Assembly: GCA_023388055.1 (NCBI GenBank)
Contig: JAEWGW010000025.1
Span: 620,001-684,000, forward strand
Direction: 5' to 3'
Origin: Bacillota bacterium
GTDB taxonomy: Bacteria; Bacillota; Bacilli; Paenibacillales; NBRC-103111
DNA length: 64,000 nucleotides
The notes under the pieces were generated by a model. That model was not told where the DNA came from. It searched no databases and saw only the letters and a program-made list of their open reading frames with translations. Position 1 is the first letter of the stretch; every line of letters begins with the position of its first letter. A program made the position numbers and the translations under genes. Positions 25,412 to 34,762 of this stretch are shown one piece after another.

Positions 25412-26005
25412 ATGGGAAAAAGAGCGGAGCAGCATGAGCACCGGCGTTTGCAGCTGCTGCAAATTGCGCTGGACCAGTTTATTACCAAGGGCTTCCACGG
25501 CACCTCCACACGGGAGATTTCCAGAATCGCCGGTATCAGCTCCGGGTTGATGTTTAACTATTTCAGCACCAAGGAAAGCCTGTTTGAAGCCCTTGTGGAA
25601 ATCGGCTGCAGCAAGATGGTATTGGAGACGGACTCCGGGGAAGGAGCCAGTCCCCTTGTTCTTCTGGAAAAACAGGTTAGAGGTTTGCTGCACATGATAG
25701 CCGAAAAACCGCAGGCTGCGAAAATGTTCGTTTTTATGGCTTATGCCAGCTACAATGCGGAAGCGATTTCTCCCCAAGCAGGAGCGCTGCTTGCCCGCCA
25801 CAACCTGATTCAGCAATGTGTCCCGCTTATCGAGAAGGGGCAGCGGCTGGGAGAAATCAGAGCGGGCAATCCGGTGGCGCTTTCGATTGCATTCTGGTGC
25901 TCCATACAAGGCATCGCCCAGGAGCTTGCGTTGAATCCGGGAAATCCGCTTCCCGAAGCAAGCTGGCTTCTGGATATTTTGCGCGTAAGGGAGGTGCGGG
26001 AATGA
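25412..26005 (+). CDS. TetR/AcrR family regulator
   Basis: A 197-residue protein with the HTH GTSTREISRIAGISSGLMFNYFSTKESLFEALV (residues about 30-62). The C-terminal domain is of the TetR_C type. It is coupled by ATGA overlap to a serine hydrolase, which is coupled to an alpha/beta hydrolase, so all three form one operon. The nearly perfect palindrome at 25372 is its likely operator. It may sense the substrate of the two hydrolases. Confidence 0.92.
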   Translation: MGKRAEQHEHRRLQLLQIALDQFITKGFHGTSTREISRIAGISSGLMFNYFSTKESLFEALVEIGCSKMVLETDSGEGASPLVLLEKQVRGLLHMIAEKPQAAKMFVFMAYASYNAEAISPQAGALLARHNLIQQCVPLIEKGQRLGEIRAGNPVALSIAFWCSIQGIAQELALNPGNPLPEASWLLDILRVREVRE

Positions 26006-27042
26006 AGCAAACATCGGCATTGGAAAAGATATTTCGGCAGACAACAGGCTTGAGGCAGATTCATGAGGCCGTATTGCTGGCGGAAAATACCAAGGGTGAT
26101 CTGTCTGTCAGCTGCGGGTATGGGGATAAACACCGGGATTCTCCCCTTACCATGGCCAGCACGGCCAAGCTGTTCACCACGGTCTGTATCCTGCAGCTGT
26201 GGGAGCAGGGCCGGCTGTCCCTGGAGGACAAGGTGGCCCGTTATGTGGACGAAGCGGTGCTGGAGGGGCTGCATGTGTACAAAGGCAGGCAGTATTCCTT
26301 TGAGCTGACCGTGGCGGATTTGCTGTTTCAGATAAGCGGGCTGCCGGATTATTTTGAGGAAGGCAGTAGCATGCGGAAGCGAACGCTCACCGAAGACTAC
26401 CACATCACATTCGCCCAAATGGTGGAGGAGACGAAGAAGCTGCGTCCCCATTTTGCCCCGCAGCCCGTTCCGGCCAGAGCCTATTATTCGGACATCAATT
26501 TTGATTTGATGGGCCACATAATTGAACAGATCGAGGGGCTGCCCTTGGAGAAGGTGTATGAGGAGCGGATATTCCGGCCGTTGGGGCTTGTCCGGACCTA
26601 TCTGCCTGCCAAACCTGAGGATCCGGTGCCGGAGATTTATTACAAGAACCAACGGCTGCATCGTCCGCAGGCCATCAGCAGCTACCGGGCCAGCGGCGGG
26701 TGCATCACCACTGCAGGAGAGCTGATGGTTTTTCTGAAGGGGTTCTTCAACGGCGCCTTGTTTCCGGTACGTCTGCTGGAGAGGCTGGCGGTTTACCGGA
26801 GGCTGCAGCTTTCTATGGGGCCGATCCGTTATGGCGGAGGTTTTATGCAGATTCCACTCCGTTCCGCAAACACCCTTTTTATGGGAAAGGGAGAGCTGTT
26901 AGGCCACTCGGGAACCACTGGCTCGTTTGCGTTTTATTATCCGCTTAAGGATTTGTATATGGTGGGAGACTTGAATCAGCTGGCCCATCCATCCTATGCC
27001 ATCCGGCTGGTGATGAAGCTGGCCATGGGGTACAGAGCATGA
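26002..27042 (+). CDS. Beta-lactamase-superfamily serine hydrolase
   Basis: A 346-residue PF00144-type hydrolase. The SxxK motif is S53-T-A-K56, and the tyrosine motif is YYSDINFDLMG near residue 165. A C-terminal LLGHSGTTGSF replaces the KTG box. The longer frame is misleading: the ATG at 26002 overlaps the TGA of the TetR gene. No signal peptide is visible. It is the middle gene of the TetR-controlled operon; the likely substrate is an ester or short peptide. It is unrelated by close pattern to the hydrolase at 1732-2925. Confidence 0.88.
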   Translation: MKQTSALEKIFRQTTGLRQIHEAVLLAENTKGDLSVSCGYGDKHRDSPLTMASTAKLFTTVCILQLWEQGRLSLEDKVARYVDEAVLEGLHVYKGRQYSFELTVADLLFQISGLPDYFEEGSSMRKRTLTEDYHITFAQMVEETKKLRPHFAPQPVPARAYYSDINFDLMGHIIEQIEGLPLEKVYEERIFRPLGLVRTYLPAKPEDPVPEIYYKNQRLHRPQAISSYRASGGCITTAGELMVFLKGFFNGALFPVRLLERLAVYRRLQLSMGPIRYGGGFMQIPLRSANTLFMGKGELLGHSGTTGSFAFYYPLKDLYMVGDLNQLAHPSYAIRLVMKLAMGYRA

Positions 27043-28088
27043 AGAAACCGCTTGGAAAAGCTGCAAGGACCGGCTTTATCTGCGGAGCCATTATGATTCT
27101 GGTGTTGGCCGCCGGCTTCTTCAGGCCTACATGGACACCTGCCATTAAAGGGGAAAGCAGCATCAGCATGCTGAAGCAGGTTCACATAAACGGAACCGGG
27201 CATGAGGTGATGATCCGCGGTGAAAATCGGCGCAATCCGGTTGTCATTTTCGTCCACGGGGGTCCGGGCTGCTCCGAAATTCCGTACATACGGGAGTACC
27301 AGAAGCGGCTGGAGCGGAATTTTACCATTGTGCATTATGACCAGCGCGGAAGCGGCAAATCCTTTCACTTCGGTGAGGACTATTCCGGGCTGTCGTCGGA
27401 TTTGCTGGTGGAGGACCTATTGGCACTGACCGACTATGTAACGGCGGAGCTAGGCGTATCCAGGGTGCTGCTGGCTGGCCATTCCTTCGGCACCTATATC
27501 GGCATGAAGGCGGCGGCGCAGGCCCCGGAGAAGTTTGCCGCTTATATCGGCATCGGGCAGGTGGCCGATCATGCGGAGAGCGAACTGGACGGTTTGAATT
27601 TTGCCATGGAGCAAGCTATAGAAGAAGGGAATACCGGGGGTGCGGAGCGGTTGGAGAAGCTGCGGCCTGACATCAGTGAAGGGAAGGGGCTTACACCCCG
27701 TGACCTCATCCGCAAGTACGGCGGCGCAGCCAGACAGCTGAATGATAACATGCTTTATGTAAAAGGGTTCCTGCTGGCGCCGGAGTATAATCTGCTGGAT
27801 GTGGTCCGCTATTGGAGAGGCGTCGGACTGTCGCAGCGGATTTTGCTGGGGGAGGAAATGGAGCGGAGCATTCCGGATATCGTGGACAAGCTGGAGATTC
27901 CTTGTTATTTTGTGATGGGACAGTATGACTACATGACCTCCACAAAGGCGGCCCGGACGTATTTTGACCAACTGGAGGCTCCGCGTAAGGAATTTATCCT
28001 GTTCAGCGAATCCGCCCATTATCCGCAGCTGGAGGAAGAAGAGAGGTTCGCCGTGTGGATGAAGGATACATTCCTGACCTCCACATAG
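27039..28088 (+). CDS. Alpha/beta hydrolase, prolyl-aminopeptidase-like, membrane-anchored
   Basis: A 349-residue protein with an N-terminal hydrophobic anchor (about residues 11-28) and an alpha/beta hydrolase fold. HGGPG (73-77), DQRGSGKS (101-108), nucleophile S149 in GHSFG, acid near DYMTS and H in SAHYPQ form the S33 proline-iminopeptidase pattern. It probably acts at the outer face of the membrane. It overlaps the serine hydrolase gene by four bases, and a terminator follows directly. Confidence 0.88.
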   Translation: MKKPLGKAARTGFICGAIMILVLAAGFFRPTWTPAIKGESSISMLKQVHINGTGHEVMIRGENRRNPVVIFVHGGPGCSEIPYIREYQKRLERNFTIVHYDQRGSGKSFHFGEDYSGLSSDLLVEDLLALTDYVTAELGVSRVLLAGHSFGTYIGMKAAAQAPEKFAAYIGIGQVADHAESELDGLNFAMEQAIEEGNTGGAERLEKLRPDISEGKGLTPRDLIRKYGGAARQLNDNMLYVKGFLLAPEYNLLDVVRYWRGVGLSQRILLGEEMERSIPDIVDKLEIPCYFVMGQYDYMTSTKAARTYFDQLEAPRKEFILFSESAHYPQLEEEERFAVWMKDTFLTST

Positions 28089-28137
28089 AAAAGGAGCTGT
28101 GCCCGGCAGATGATCTGTCGGAAGCGCAGCTCCTTTT
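28089..28137. terminator. Bidirectional terminator between convergent operons
   Basis: AAAAGGAGCTG pairs with CAGCTCCTTTT, with an inner GCAGAT/CTGTC stem. A-rich and T-rich flanks suit both the hydrolase operon and the leftward VWA operon. Confidence 0.85.
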
Positions 28138-28158
28138 ATGTGACGGCGGCGGGTTATG

Positions 28159-29376
28159 TTATGCCTGCTGGACATTCAGGCCTTTGGCGAGCTCGACCAG
28201 GTCGGCTCCCTTCAAGGCCCCTTCCACCAGAGCGGGCAGCATGGCGGGAGTGCAGGCGAAGCTGGGAGTGCCGTCCCGGGCGAACTGGCGGGCCACATTC
28301 TCGTCGTAGTAAGGTTTCCCGCTGTCGGAGAGGGCCAGGAGGCAGAGGGTGCGGACGCCGGATTCGCGCATTTCCCTCATCCGCCGGATCAGCCCGGCCT
28401 GGCTGCCGCCTTCGATCAGGTCGGAGATCAGAATGAAGAGGGTCTTTTTGGGCTCCTCCACAAACTGCTCGCAATACCGGACGGATTTATGGATATCCGT
28501 GCCGCCGCCCAACTGGATGCCGAAGAGCATATCCACAGGGTCATTGGCGCAGGCCTCCGTTAAATCCACCACCTCCGTGTCGAACACCACCACGCGGGTG
28601 GACAAGGCTGGAATGGAAGCGAAGATGGAGCCCACCACAGAGGCCCAGATTACGGAGTCGGCCATGGAGCCGCTTTGATCGATGTCCAGGATCACGGTCC
28701 ATTCCTTGCTCTTGCGGGCCCGGTCGAAGTAATAGAACTTCTCCGGCACGAGAATGCCGCGTTCCGGATCATAATGCTTCAGGTTGCGGCGGATGGTCCG
28801 TTTCCAGTCGATGCCAGATAGAGAGGGCAAAGGGGTATGCTGTCTCCGGTTTAGGGCGCCGGTTACGGCCCGGCGGATATCATTCTCCATCCGGCGGACC
28901 AGATCATCTACTACCGCCTTCACCAGAAGACGTGCCGTATCCTTGGTTTTCTCCGGGATTTTGCCCTTGAGGGTCATCAGAGTGCCCACCATCTGAATGT
29001 CCGGCTTCACGGTGGCCAGGAGCTCCGGCTCGAACAGCAGCTGCTTCCAGCCCTTGCGCTCCATGGCGTCATTCTGGATGATGGACACCGTATCCTCGGC
29101 GAACAGGGAGCGCACATCCCCCAGCCACTTGGCCAGCACCGGAGCGGAGCGGCCTGATCCGGCGCCGCGGCGGGAGGAGCCTCCCGTACCGGAGCCGGTA
29201 CCGGTGACCTCGGCGGTGGTGTCATCATAGATGGCAGCCAGCGCCTGGTCCATGATCCGCTCCTCCTCGGTAAGGGGGACGGCGCCGCCTGCATATTCGG
29301 CCAGGCGCTCCTCGCCGGCGCTGCCCAGAATCAGTCTCCAGCGGGTGACCGGAAGCTTATCTCCAGGGGCCGCCAT
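28159..29376 (-). CDS. VWA-domain protein of a MoxR/DUF5682 system (YehP-like)
   Basis: A 405-residue protein. The N-terminal half is helical with a low-complexity GTGSGTGGSSRRGAGSG stretch (residues 58-75). The C-terminal von Willebrand A domain has the metal-ion site D233-Q-S235-G-S237, GGGTDIHKS and DLIEGG. VWA partners of MoxR ATPases are thought to act as adaptor or target-binding proteins. It is the last gene of a five-gene leftward operon; its ATG overlaps the TGA of the DUF5682 gene. The corresponding protein in E. coli is YehP, of unknown function. Confidence 0.88.
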   Translation of the reverse strand: MAAPGDKLPVTRWRLILGSAGEERLAEYAGGAVPLTEEERIMDQALAAIYDDTTAEVTGTGSGTGGSSRRGAGSGRSAPVLAKWLGDVRSLFAEDTVSIIQNDAMERKGWKQLLFEPELLATVKPDIQMVGTLMTLKGKIPEKTKDTARLLVKAVVDDLVRRMENDIRRAVTGALNRRQHTPLPSLSGIDWKRTIRRNLKHYDPERGILVPEKFYYFDRARKSKEWTVILDIDQSGSMADSVIWASVVGSIFASIPALSTRVVVFDTEVVDLTEACANDPVDMLFGIQLGGGTDIHKSVRYCEQFVEEPKKTLFILISDLIEGGSQAGLIRRMREMRESGVRTLCLLALSDSGKPYYDENVARQFARDGTPSFACTPAMLPALVEGALKGADLVELAKGLNVQQA

Positions 29377-31793
29377 CAGAAATCGCCGAAGTCAAAATCG
29401 TTCAAGCTTTGCAGCATGGACTTCTCCTCCTCTCCCAATTCTCCGGTTACCGCTTCTGCGGTTTCTTCCGTATCCGTCCGCCACAGCTCGCCGAGAAGCT
29501 CGGCGGCCATGGTTTTCTCCTTGTGGGAGAAGGTGCTGAAGGCCCGCCGCAGGAACACCAGGGCGCGGCGGAACTGCTCCTCGTCCAAACCTGCAATATA
29601 CCCGTCCAGCTGCTCCCACAGATGCGGCCTGGACAGAAGGGCGTACCGGTTGCGCATGGACAGCCCCTCGAACCAGCCCGCTCCCAGCTCTGCCGGGATG
29701 CCGGGGGACAGACGCCGGGACATTTCCGCTCCGGCTTCCTCAGCCGTCAGAAGGCCCCGCTCCAGCAGAATTGCGCAGGCCAGGCCGGACAGCTTCGGGT
29801 TCCGGTCATCCCGGTCCGCCAGCTTCCGCAGCTCGGTGGTCCACAGCTCCCCGTCGGCCCATTCCTCGTGCTCGCGGCTTAAGGCGTCCAGCTGGCCCAT
29901 CCCCTGGGCCATGCCCGCCGCCGCTTCGTCGCTGCAGCCCGCCGCACCGGGCAGGTAGAGGCAGCTGCGCACGAACAGCTGGCGCATCATCGGCCCCAGA
30001 TGCCCGGTCTCCACCCGGCGCAGGGTGCCGTAGCCCAGCACCACCGCCAGCTCCGCGGCTGCGCCGGCCATACCGGCTACATCGCGGCTGTCGGCGGCAA
30101 GGCGCTGGAGAACGCCGATGCCCGTCTCCATCTGGGCGGTCAGGCCGCAGAGGCTTGCCATGTTGATCAGTTGCGAGGCTTCGGCGATGCTGCTGCAGGC
30201 TTCCAAACTCTGCCGCAGTTTGAAGGCGGCCGCCAGCTCCACGGTTTCCCCCAGCAGCACGGCCTCTACCAGGCAGATTTCGCTTTCGGGGGTCCATTGC
30301 AGCACCCATTCCTCCTTCCAGGAGGCATCCTGCTGGCCGCTGGCCCGGTGCTGGGCAAAGCCGATGTCCAGCCAGGCCAGCCGGTGCAGGAACCGGGAGC
30401 GCCGCAAGTCAAGCAGAGCGGCCTCCTCCGAGGAGACTCTGCGGTTCTCCCGCAGGTCCAGGGTCAGCCCGGAGGCAACGGCGGTCCGGTATTTATCCAG
30501 CTTCAGCTCCCGGAGCAGCCGGGTGAAATCATCCTGGATCGGCGTTTGGCCCACTCCCTCGGGAAGGCGGCCGATGGCGGTGCCCACATCCAGCCGGGCC
30601 AATGCCTCGGCCACTGTGCCCAGGTCCCCTTGGCCCAGAAGTGTCCGCGCCGCATCCCGCAGGTCGGCCAGCACGGTTGCGCTGCCCTCATGCAGGGACG
30701 CCAGCGCCTCCGCCAGCCGCACCGCCTCAATCACCTCGGCGGTGGAGCGGTGGGTGCCCGCCCTGCGCATCAGCCGGGCGGCCTCCGCCAGATAGCGGTA
30801 GGGCAACTGGGGGAGAGTCCCCTCCTGCATGGCCTCCCACATCATGGCGAAATAATTGGGGGCTGCGTTGCCTGCCCCGTAGCCCGACATGCTGGACAGG
30901 CGGTAGTAGGAGTATGGCATCAGCGCCAGCTTGGAGGAGCGGCGGGGCAGCTGTCCCAGCTCGCCGTCGGTCATGGCAGGGGCTTCACCGGCCAGGGCGG
31001 AGGCGTGGTAAGCGCCGCAGACCACCACGGTCTGCGACGGCTTGTGCCCCTCCGCCACAGCCTCCTGGAGGCAGCGGGCCATATACGATTCCCGCACGGC
31101 ATTGTAGGCGAACTCCCCGCTGCGCTCCCGGCGCTCCGCATCCTCCGTCAGCTCCCGCATATGGCGGGAGAAGGCCAGAATAGCGCTGCGATACGCCTCT
31201 GGGTTCAGATTATGCTCAAAATGCCGCTCCCAATACGTTTCGTAGTTGGGTTCCCCGGCAAGTGCGGCCAGCTCCTCGTAGAGATTCCGCCGGGTTGTGC
31301 CGGGGGGAGGGCTGCCGGTGCCACCGCCGGGGGCCGTGACAGGGGACTCCCCGGCTTGCGGCTCCTCCTCGGGTTCCACCTGTGGCGTGGTGGCCGGCTC
31401 CCGGGGGGAATCGGGCTCTTGGAGAGCCAGGTTCACATCCGAGGGTAGATCTATAAACCGGACCTCCACTCCCCGGCGCACCGCCCACTTCATGGCCTGG
31501 TACTCCGGCGAATACTCCGCCAAGGGCCACATCACCGTCCGCACGGGAAGCTCCTGCGTATAGGCCAGGATGGCCACCGGCGGTTTGGCAGCGGAGGAGA
31601 CCAGATGGGGGATGTACCCGGAGGCGTCGGAGGGTCCTTCGATCAGCACCAGGGTGGGCTGGATGGCCTCCAGCAGCCGGAGGAGGTGGAAGGCCCCTCC
31701 GGGCGAAAGATGCCGCACGCCGAACAGATGGGGGGCCTCCGCGCCTGAAGCCGCAGCGGCGGCCTCTCTTTTCAGCTCAGGCCCCGCGCTCAT
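29376..31793 (-). CDS. DUF5682-family protein (YehM-like)
   Basis: An 805-residue protein. The N-terminal FGVRHLSPGGAFHLLRLLEAIQPTLVLIEGPSD and VVVCGAYHASAL segments are the marks of DUF5682 and recall the TraB/ChaN-like fold with paired histidine/glutamate residues. The rest is mainly helical and alanine/leucine-rich. A disordered proline-rich insert (GAGESPVTAPGGGTGSPPPG) lies near residue 160. I chose the ATG at 31793, which overlaps the TGA of the AAA gene and has TGGAGC upstream. Its activity is unknown; it is regularly found with MoxR AAA, VWA and SWIM genes. Confidence 0.85.
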   Translation of the reverse strand: MSAGPELKREAAAAASGAEAPHLFGVRHLSPGGAFHLLRLLEAIQPTLVLIEGPSDASGYIPHLVSSAAKPPVAILAYTQELPVRTVMWPLAEYSPEYQAMKWAVRRGVEVRFIDLPSDVNLALQEPDSPREPATTPQVEPEEEPQAGESPVTAPGGGTGSPPPGTTRRNLYEELAALAGEPNYETYWERHFEHNLNPEAYRSAILAFSRHMRELTEDAERRERSGEFAYNAVRESYMARCLQEAVAEGHKPSQTVVVCGAYHASALAGEAPAMTDGELGQLPRRSSKLALMPYSYYRLSSMSGYGAGNAAPNYFAMMWEAMQEGTLPQLPYRYLAEAARLMRRAGTHRSTAEVIEAVRLAEALASLHEGSATVLADLRDAARTLLGQGDLGTVAEALARLDVGTAIGRLPEGVGQTPIQDDFTRLLRELKLDKYRTAVASGLTLDLRENRRVSSEEAALLDLRRSRFLHRLAWLDIGFAQHRASGQQDASWKEEWVLQWTPESEICLVEAVLLGETVELAAAFKLRQSLEACSSIAEASQLINMASLCGLTAQMETGIGVLQRLAADSRDVAGMAGAAAELAVVLGYGTLRRVETGHLGPMMRQLFVRSCLYLPGAAGCSDEAAAGMAQGMGQLDALSREHEEWADGELWTTELRKLADRDDRNPKLSGLACAILLERGLLTAEEAGAEMSRRLSPGIPAELGAGWFEGLSMRNRYALLSRPHLWEQLDGYIAGLDEEQFRRALVFLRRAFSTFSHKEKTMAAELLGELWRTDTEETAEAVTGELGEEEKSMLQSLNDFDFGDF

Positions 31794-32896
31794 CCGTTCA
31801 GCTCCAGGCAGGCCTGATAGAGGCCGCGCCAATCGCTGCCGCGTTTCTTCATAATCTGGTCCAGATACTCCTTCCAGACCAAACGGTCCTTGTCGTCATC
31901 CTTGACAATGGCGCCTTGGAGCCCGGCGGCCAGGTCCTGGTCCCGCAGCTCCCCGGTGCCGAAGCTGGCGGCCAGGGCCATGCTGCCTGTCAACAGCGAA
32001 ATCGCCTCTGCGGTGGAAATAGCGCCGCCGGGGGACTTCACCTTTTCTTTTTTGTCCAGCGTCATGCCGCTCCTAAGCTCCCGGAAAATGGTCACCACCT
32101 TCACCAGTGCTTCCTCCGCAGGCAGGGAAGCCTGAAGCTCATAAGAAGCGGAAATTTCTGCTACCCGCTTGCGGACGATCTCCACCTCCGTCTCCATGTC
32201 CGCCGGGGCGGGCAGTACGATGATGTTGAAGCGCCGCTTCAAGGCAGCGGACATTTCGTTGACTCCTTTGTCCCGGGTATTGGCGGTGGCGATGACGGAG
32301 AAGCCCTTGCGGGCACCCGTCTCCACACCAAGCTCGGGGACGGAGATGGTTTTTTCAGACAGGATGGAGATCAAGGCGTCCTGCACCTCCGAGGCACAGC
32401 GGGAAATTTCCTCGAACCGGGCAAGCCGCCCGGTCTCCATAGCCCGCATTACCGGGCTTTTCACCAGTGCCTCCTGCGACGGGCCGTTGGCCAGCAGCAT
32501 GGCGTAGTTCCAGGAGTAGCGCACCTGCTCCTCCGTCGTTCCGGCAGTGCCCTGCACGATCAGGCCGGAGTTGCCGCTGATGGCGGCGGCCAGGTTCTCC
32601 GACAGCCAGGATTTGGCCGTTCCGGGTTCGCCGATCAGGAGCAGGGCCCGGTCTGTCACCAGGGTGGCAATGGCCATCTCGACCAGACGGTTGTTGCCCA
32701 TGTATTTGGGCGTAATGATCTTTTTGCCTGCTTTGCCGCCTGTAATAAAGGTAAGCACCGCCCGGGGAGACATGCTCCAGCCGGTAGGGGCTTTGCCCTC
32801 ATCCGTTTTGCGCAGCTCCTCCAGCTCCTCCGCGTACAAGACCTCTGCAGGCTGCCGCAGAAGAGCCGCTCCGTTATTTTCCGCCGATTTGGTCAT
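31790..32896 (-). CDS. MoxR-type AAA ATPase (YehL-like)
   Basis: A 368-residue AAA+ protein. Walker A is G89-EPGTA-K95-S96; Walker B and sensor regions follow (RFEEISRCASEVQDALISILSEKT, ATANTRDKGVNEMSAALKRRF). The latter is the arginine-finger/sensor-2 area typical of MoxR. MoxR ATPases act as chaperones for metal insertion or complex assembly with VWA partners. It is coupled by ATGA overlaps to genes on both sides. Confidence 0.92.
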   Translation of the reverse strand: MTKSAENNGAALLRQPAEVLYAEELEELRKTDEGKAPTGWSMSPRAVLTFITGGKAGKKIITPKYMGNNRLVEMAIATLVTDRALLLIGEPGTAKSWLSENLAAAISGNSGLIVQGTAGTTEEQVRYSWNYAMLLANGPSQEALVKSPVMRAMETGRLARFEEISRCASEVQDALISILSEKTISVPELGVETGARKGFSVIATANTRDKGVNEMSAALKRRFNIIVLPAPADMETEVEIVRKRVAEISASYELQASLPAEEALVKVVTIFRELRSGMTLDKKEKVKSPGGAISTAEAISLLTGSMALAASFGTGELRDQDLAAGLQGAIVKDDDKDRLVWKEYLDQIMKKRGSDWRGLYQACLELNG

Positions 32897-34734
32897 TTCG
32901 CCATCTCCTCCAGGACATATTCAATTTGCTTTGCGCTTTCGTAGCGATAGATGGTCCGCAGCTTGCCGAGCCGCTCGGCGTAAGAGGGGGGCAGCTTCAG
33001 CAGCTGCTCAAACATGTACCCGTCCAGGGAATAGTAGGTTTGCATGTTTTTCTGCTCCAGCAGCTGCATCAGCAGATCCCTGAATACTTCCGGATCCTCG
33101 CCGGCGCGCTCCAGGCCTTGCAGGTACGTGGATGCATTGTCCCGGGAATTGCGGCCCTGCTTCGTCAGGAGTTTGCCGGCGAGATAGTCCCGGCTGCCCT
33201 TGTGCCCCGGTCTGGCGAAGGCTGCCACCAGATCTGCTGCGTCATGGCGGATAGCCCAGTCCAACCAGCGGGGATCCCATCTGTCAGCGATGTCCGGGGC
33301 AGCGGCCATCTCCATGCGGGTATACTCCCGCAGGCTGCCGTCGGACATCAGGGTCCGGTAGGTGCGCTGCTCCTGATAGTTTATAAGAGTTTCGATAACT
33401 TGGATGATTTGTCCGGTACGGGAGACGGATTTTTTGCGTCCGATGGCTTCCTTCAGCTTGTCGGTCCAGCTGTCCCCGTAACGGTCGAACAGCTCCTTCG
33501 GCGTCAATAGCCCGGCTGCTGCCCGGAAGGAATAATGGATGCCTGGCGGATATTGCTCCTCCAGTCCGAACAAAAGCTCCAGGGCGTCCTTGGAATGGCT
33601 GTTCACCAGGTATTCTCCCGCACGCTCCAGCAGCACTGCCCATCCGGCAACCAGGAAGGGCTTGCTGTTGCGAACCACCTGGGCGAACACCTCCTCCAGC
33701 TCCGGCTCCCGGGTGTGGCCCAGCGCCACCAAATAATTGCTGATGCGGCTCCAGGCTGCGGCCCGTTCCTTGTCCTCGGCGCCCCAACTGCTGGTTATGG
33801 CCTTCTCCACGTCCGTACGGAGAAGGGGGATGAGGCGGCGGGTTACCTCTGGCCAAGGATGGTTGGACAAGGCGTGGGCTGCCAGCTCGCTGTCCTTGCC
33901 GGAGAAAGCGGCATACAGCGTCTCTGCCCCCTGCGGATCGCCGGCCTCCGCCAGCGCCAGATAGGCTGCCTCCCGGACAGCCTTTTTCCGGTCCTTGGTA
34001 TACCCGATAATGAGGTCCGTATGGCCGGGCAGGCTTCCCAAGCTTCTTACGGCGGCCGTGCGGACCTCGTCGCTGCCTTCTTCGGCTGCGGCCAGGATCA
34101 GCTCCGGCTGTCCGCCCAGCTTCGCCAGCAGCTGGAGCTTGCGGGCCTCCCGCTTGCCGCCCTGCAGATTGAAGGAGGCGGTCAAATAGGGAATCGCCTC
34201 CGCCCCATACAGAGGAATGATATGCTCCTGTATGTAATCCGCCAGCTCCGGATACGGATCGCCGAGGCCCTCGATAACCAGGGGAAACAGCCGGAGATCG
34301 GAAAAGTACCCCTGCTTGTATGCATCGGTGACAATTTCATAACGGCCTCCGCCGGTTTCTGTCAACGCCTGCTCTACGGGGGCCAGCTGGCGGCAGGTAA
34401 GCCGGGTTTCAAATTTCAGCCCGCCGGAGGCAGGCAAGGGAGCTGCCTCCTCCAAGGGCTGGGCACCGCTTTGGGTGGCGAGAATGGACCCCAGCAGGGC
34501 TCCCAATTCCTGCAGCCTCCAGGCGGGACCGGGCTCTTGGGCAGCACCGGGCTGCTCTGCGATCAGCTCCCGGATCAGCCCGGCCAGCTTGCCGAACACC
34601 GGCGCCTGGGCTGCCAACGCCTCAAAACGGGGCAGCAGCCGCTTCAACCGGAAATCTCCTGCCGCCAGCCCGCTGCCGGCTATATACAGCCGGTCCGTCT
34701 CCTGCTTCAGCTCCAACAGTAACGCGTTGCTCAT
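32893..34734 (-). CDS. HEAT-repeat-like protein of the MoxR/DUF5682 operon
   Basis: A 613-residue, helix-rich protein. HEAT-like repeats are visible between about residues 150 and 330 (PYPELADYIQEHIIPLYGAEAIPYL, VRTAAVRSLGSLPGHTDLI, AVREAAYLALAEAGDPQGAETL). It has no catalytic motif that I can see. It is probably a scaffold for the AAA/VWA complex. The ATG has GGAGGG eight bases upstream and lies 28 bases after the SWIM gene; the stop overlaps the AAA start. Confidence 0.75.
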   Translation of the reverse strand: MSNALLLELKQETDRLYIAGSGLAAGDFRLKRLLPRFEALAAQAPVFGKLAGLIRELIAEQPGAAQEPGPAWRLQELGALLGSILATQSGAQPLEEAAPLPASGGLKFETRLTCRQLAPVEQALTETGGGRYEIVTDAYKQGYFSDLRLFPLVIEGLGDPYPELADYIQEHIIPLYGAEAIPYLTASFNLQGGKREARKLQLLAKLGGQPELILAAAEEGSDEVRTAAVRSLGSLPGHTDLIIGYTKDRKKAVREAAYLALAEAGDPQGAETLYAAFSGKDSELAAHALSNHPWPEVTRRLIPLLRTDVEKAITSSWGAEDKERAAAWSRISNYLVALGHTREPELEEVFAQVVRNSKPFLVAGWAVLLERAGEYLVNSHSKDALELLFGLEEQYPPGIHYSFRAAAGLLTPKELFDRYGDSWTDKLKEAIGRKKSVSRTGQIIQVIETLINYQEQRTYRTLMSDGSLREYTRMEMAAAPDIADRWDPRWLDWAIRHDAADLVAAFARPGHKGSRDYLAGKLLTKQGRNSRDNASTYLQGLERAGEDPEVFRDLLMQLLEQKNMQTYYSLDGYMFEQLLKLPPSYAERLGKLRTIYRYESAKQIEYVLEEMAK

Positions 34735-34762
34735 TCATATTCCCTCCAGTCGCTTGGGTATG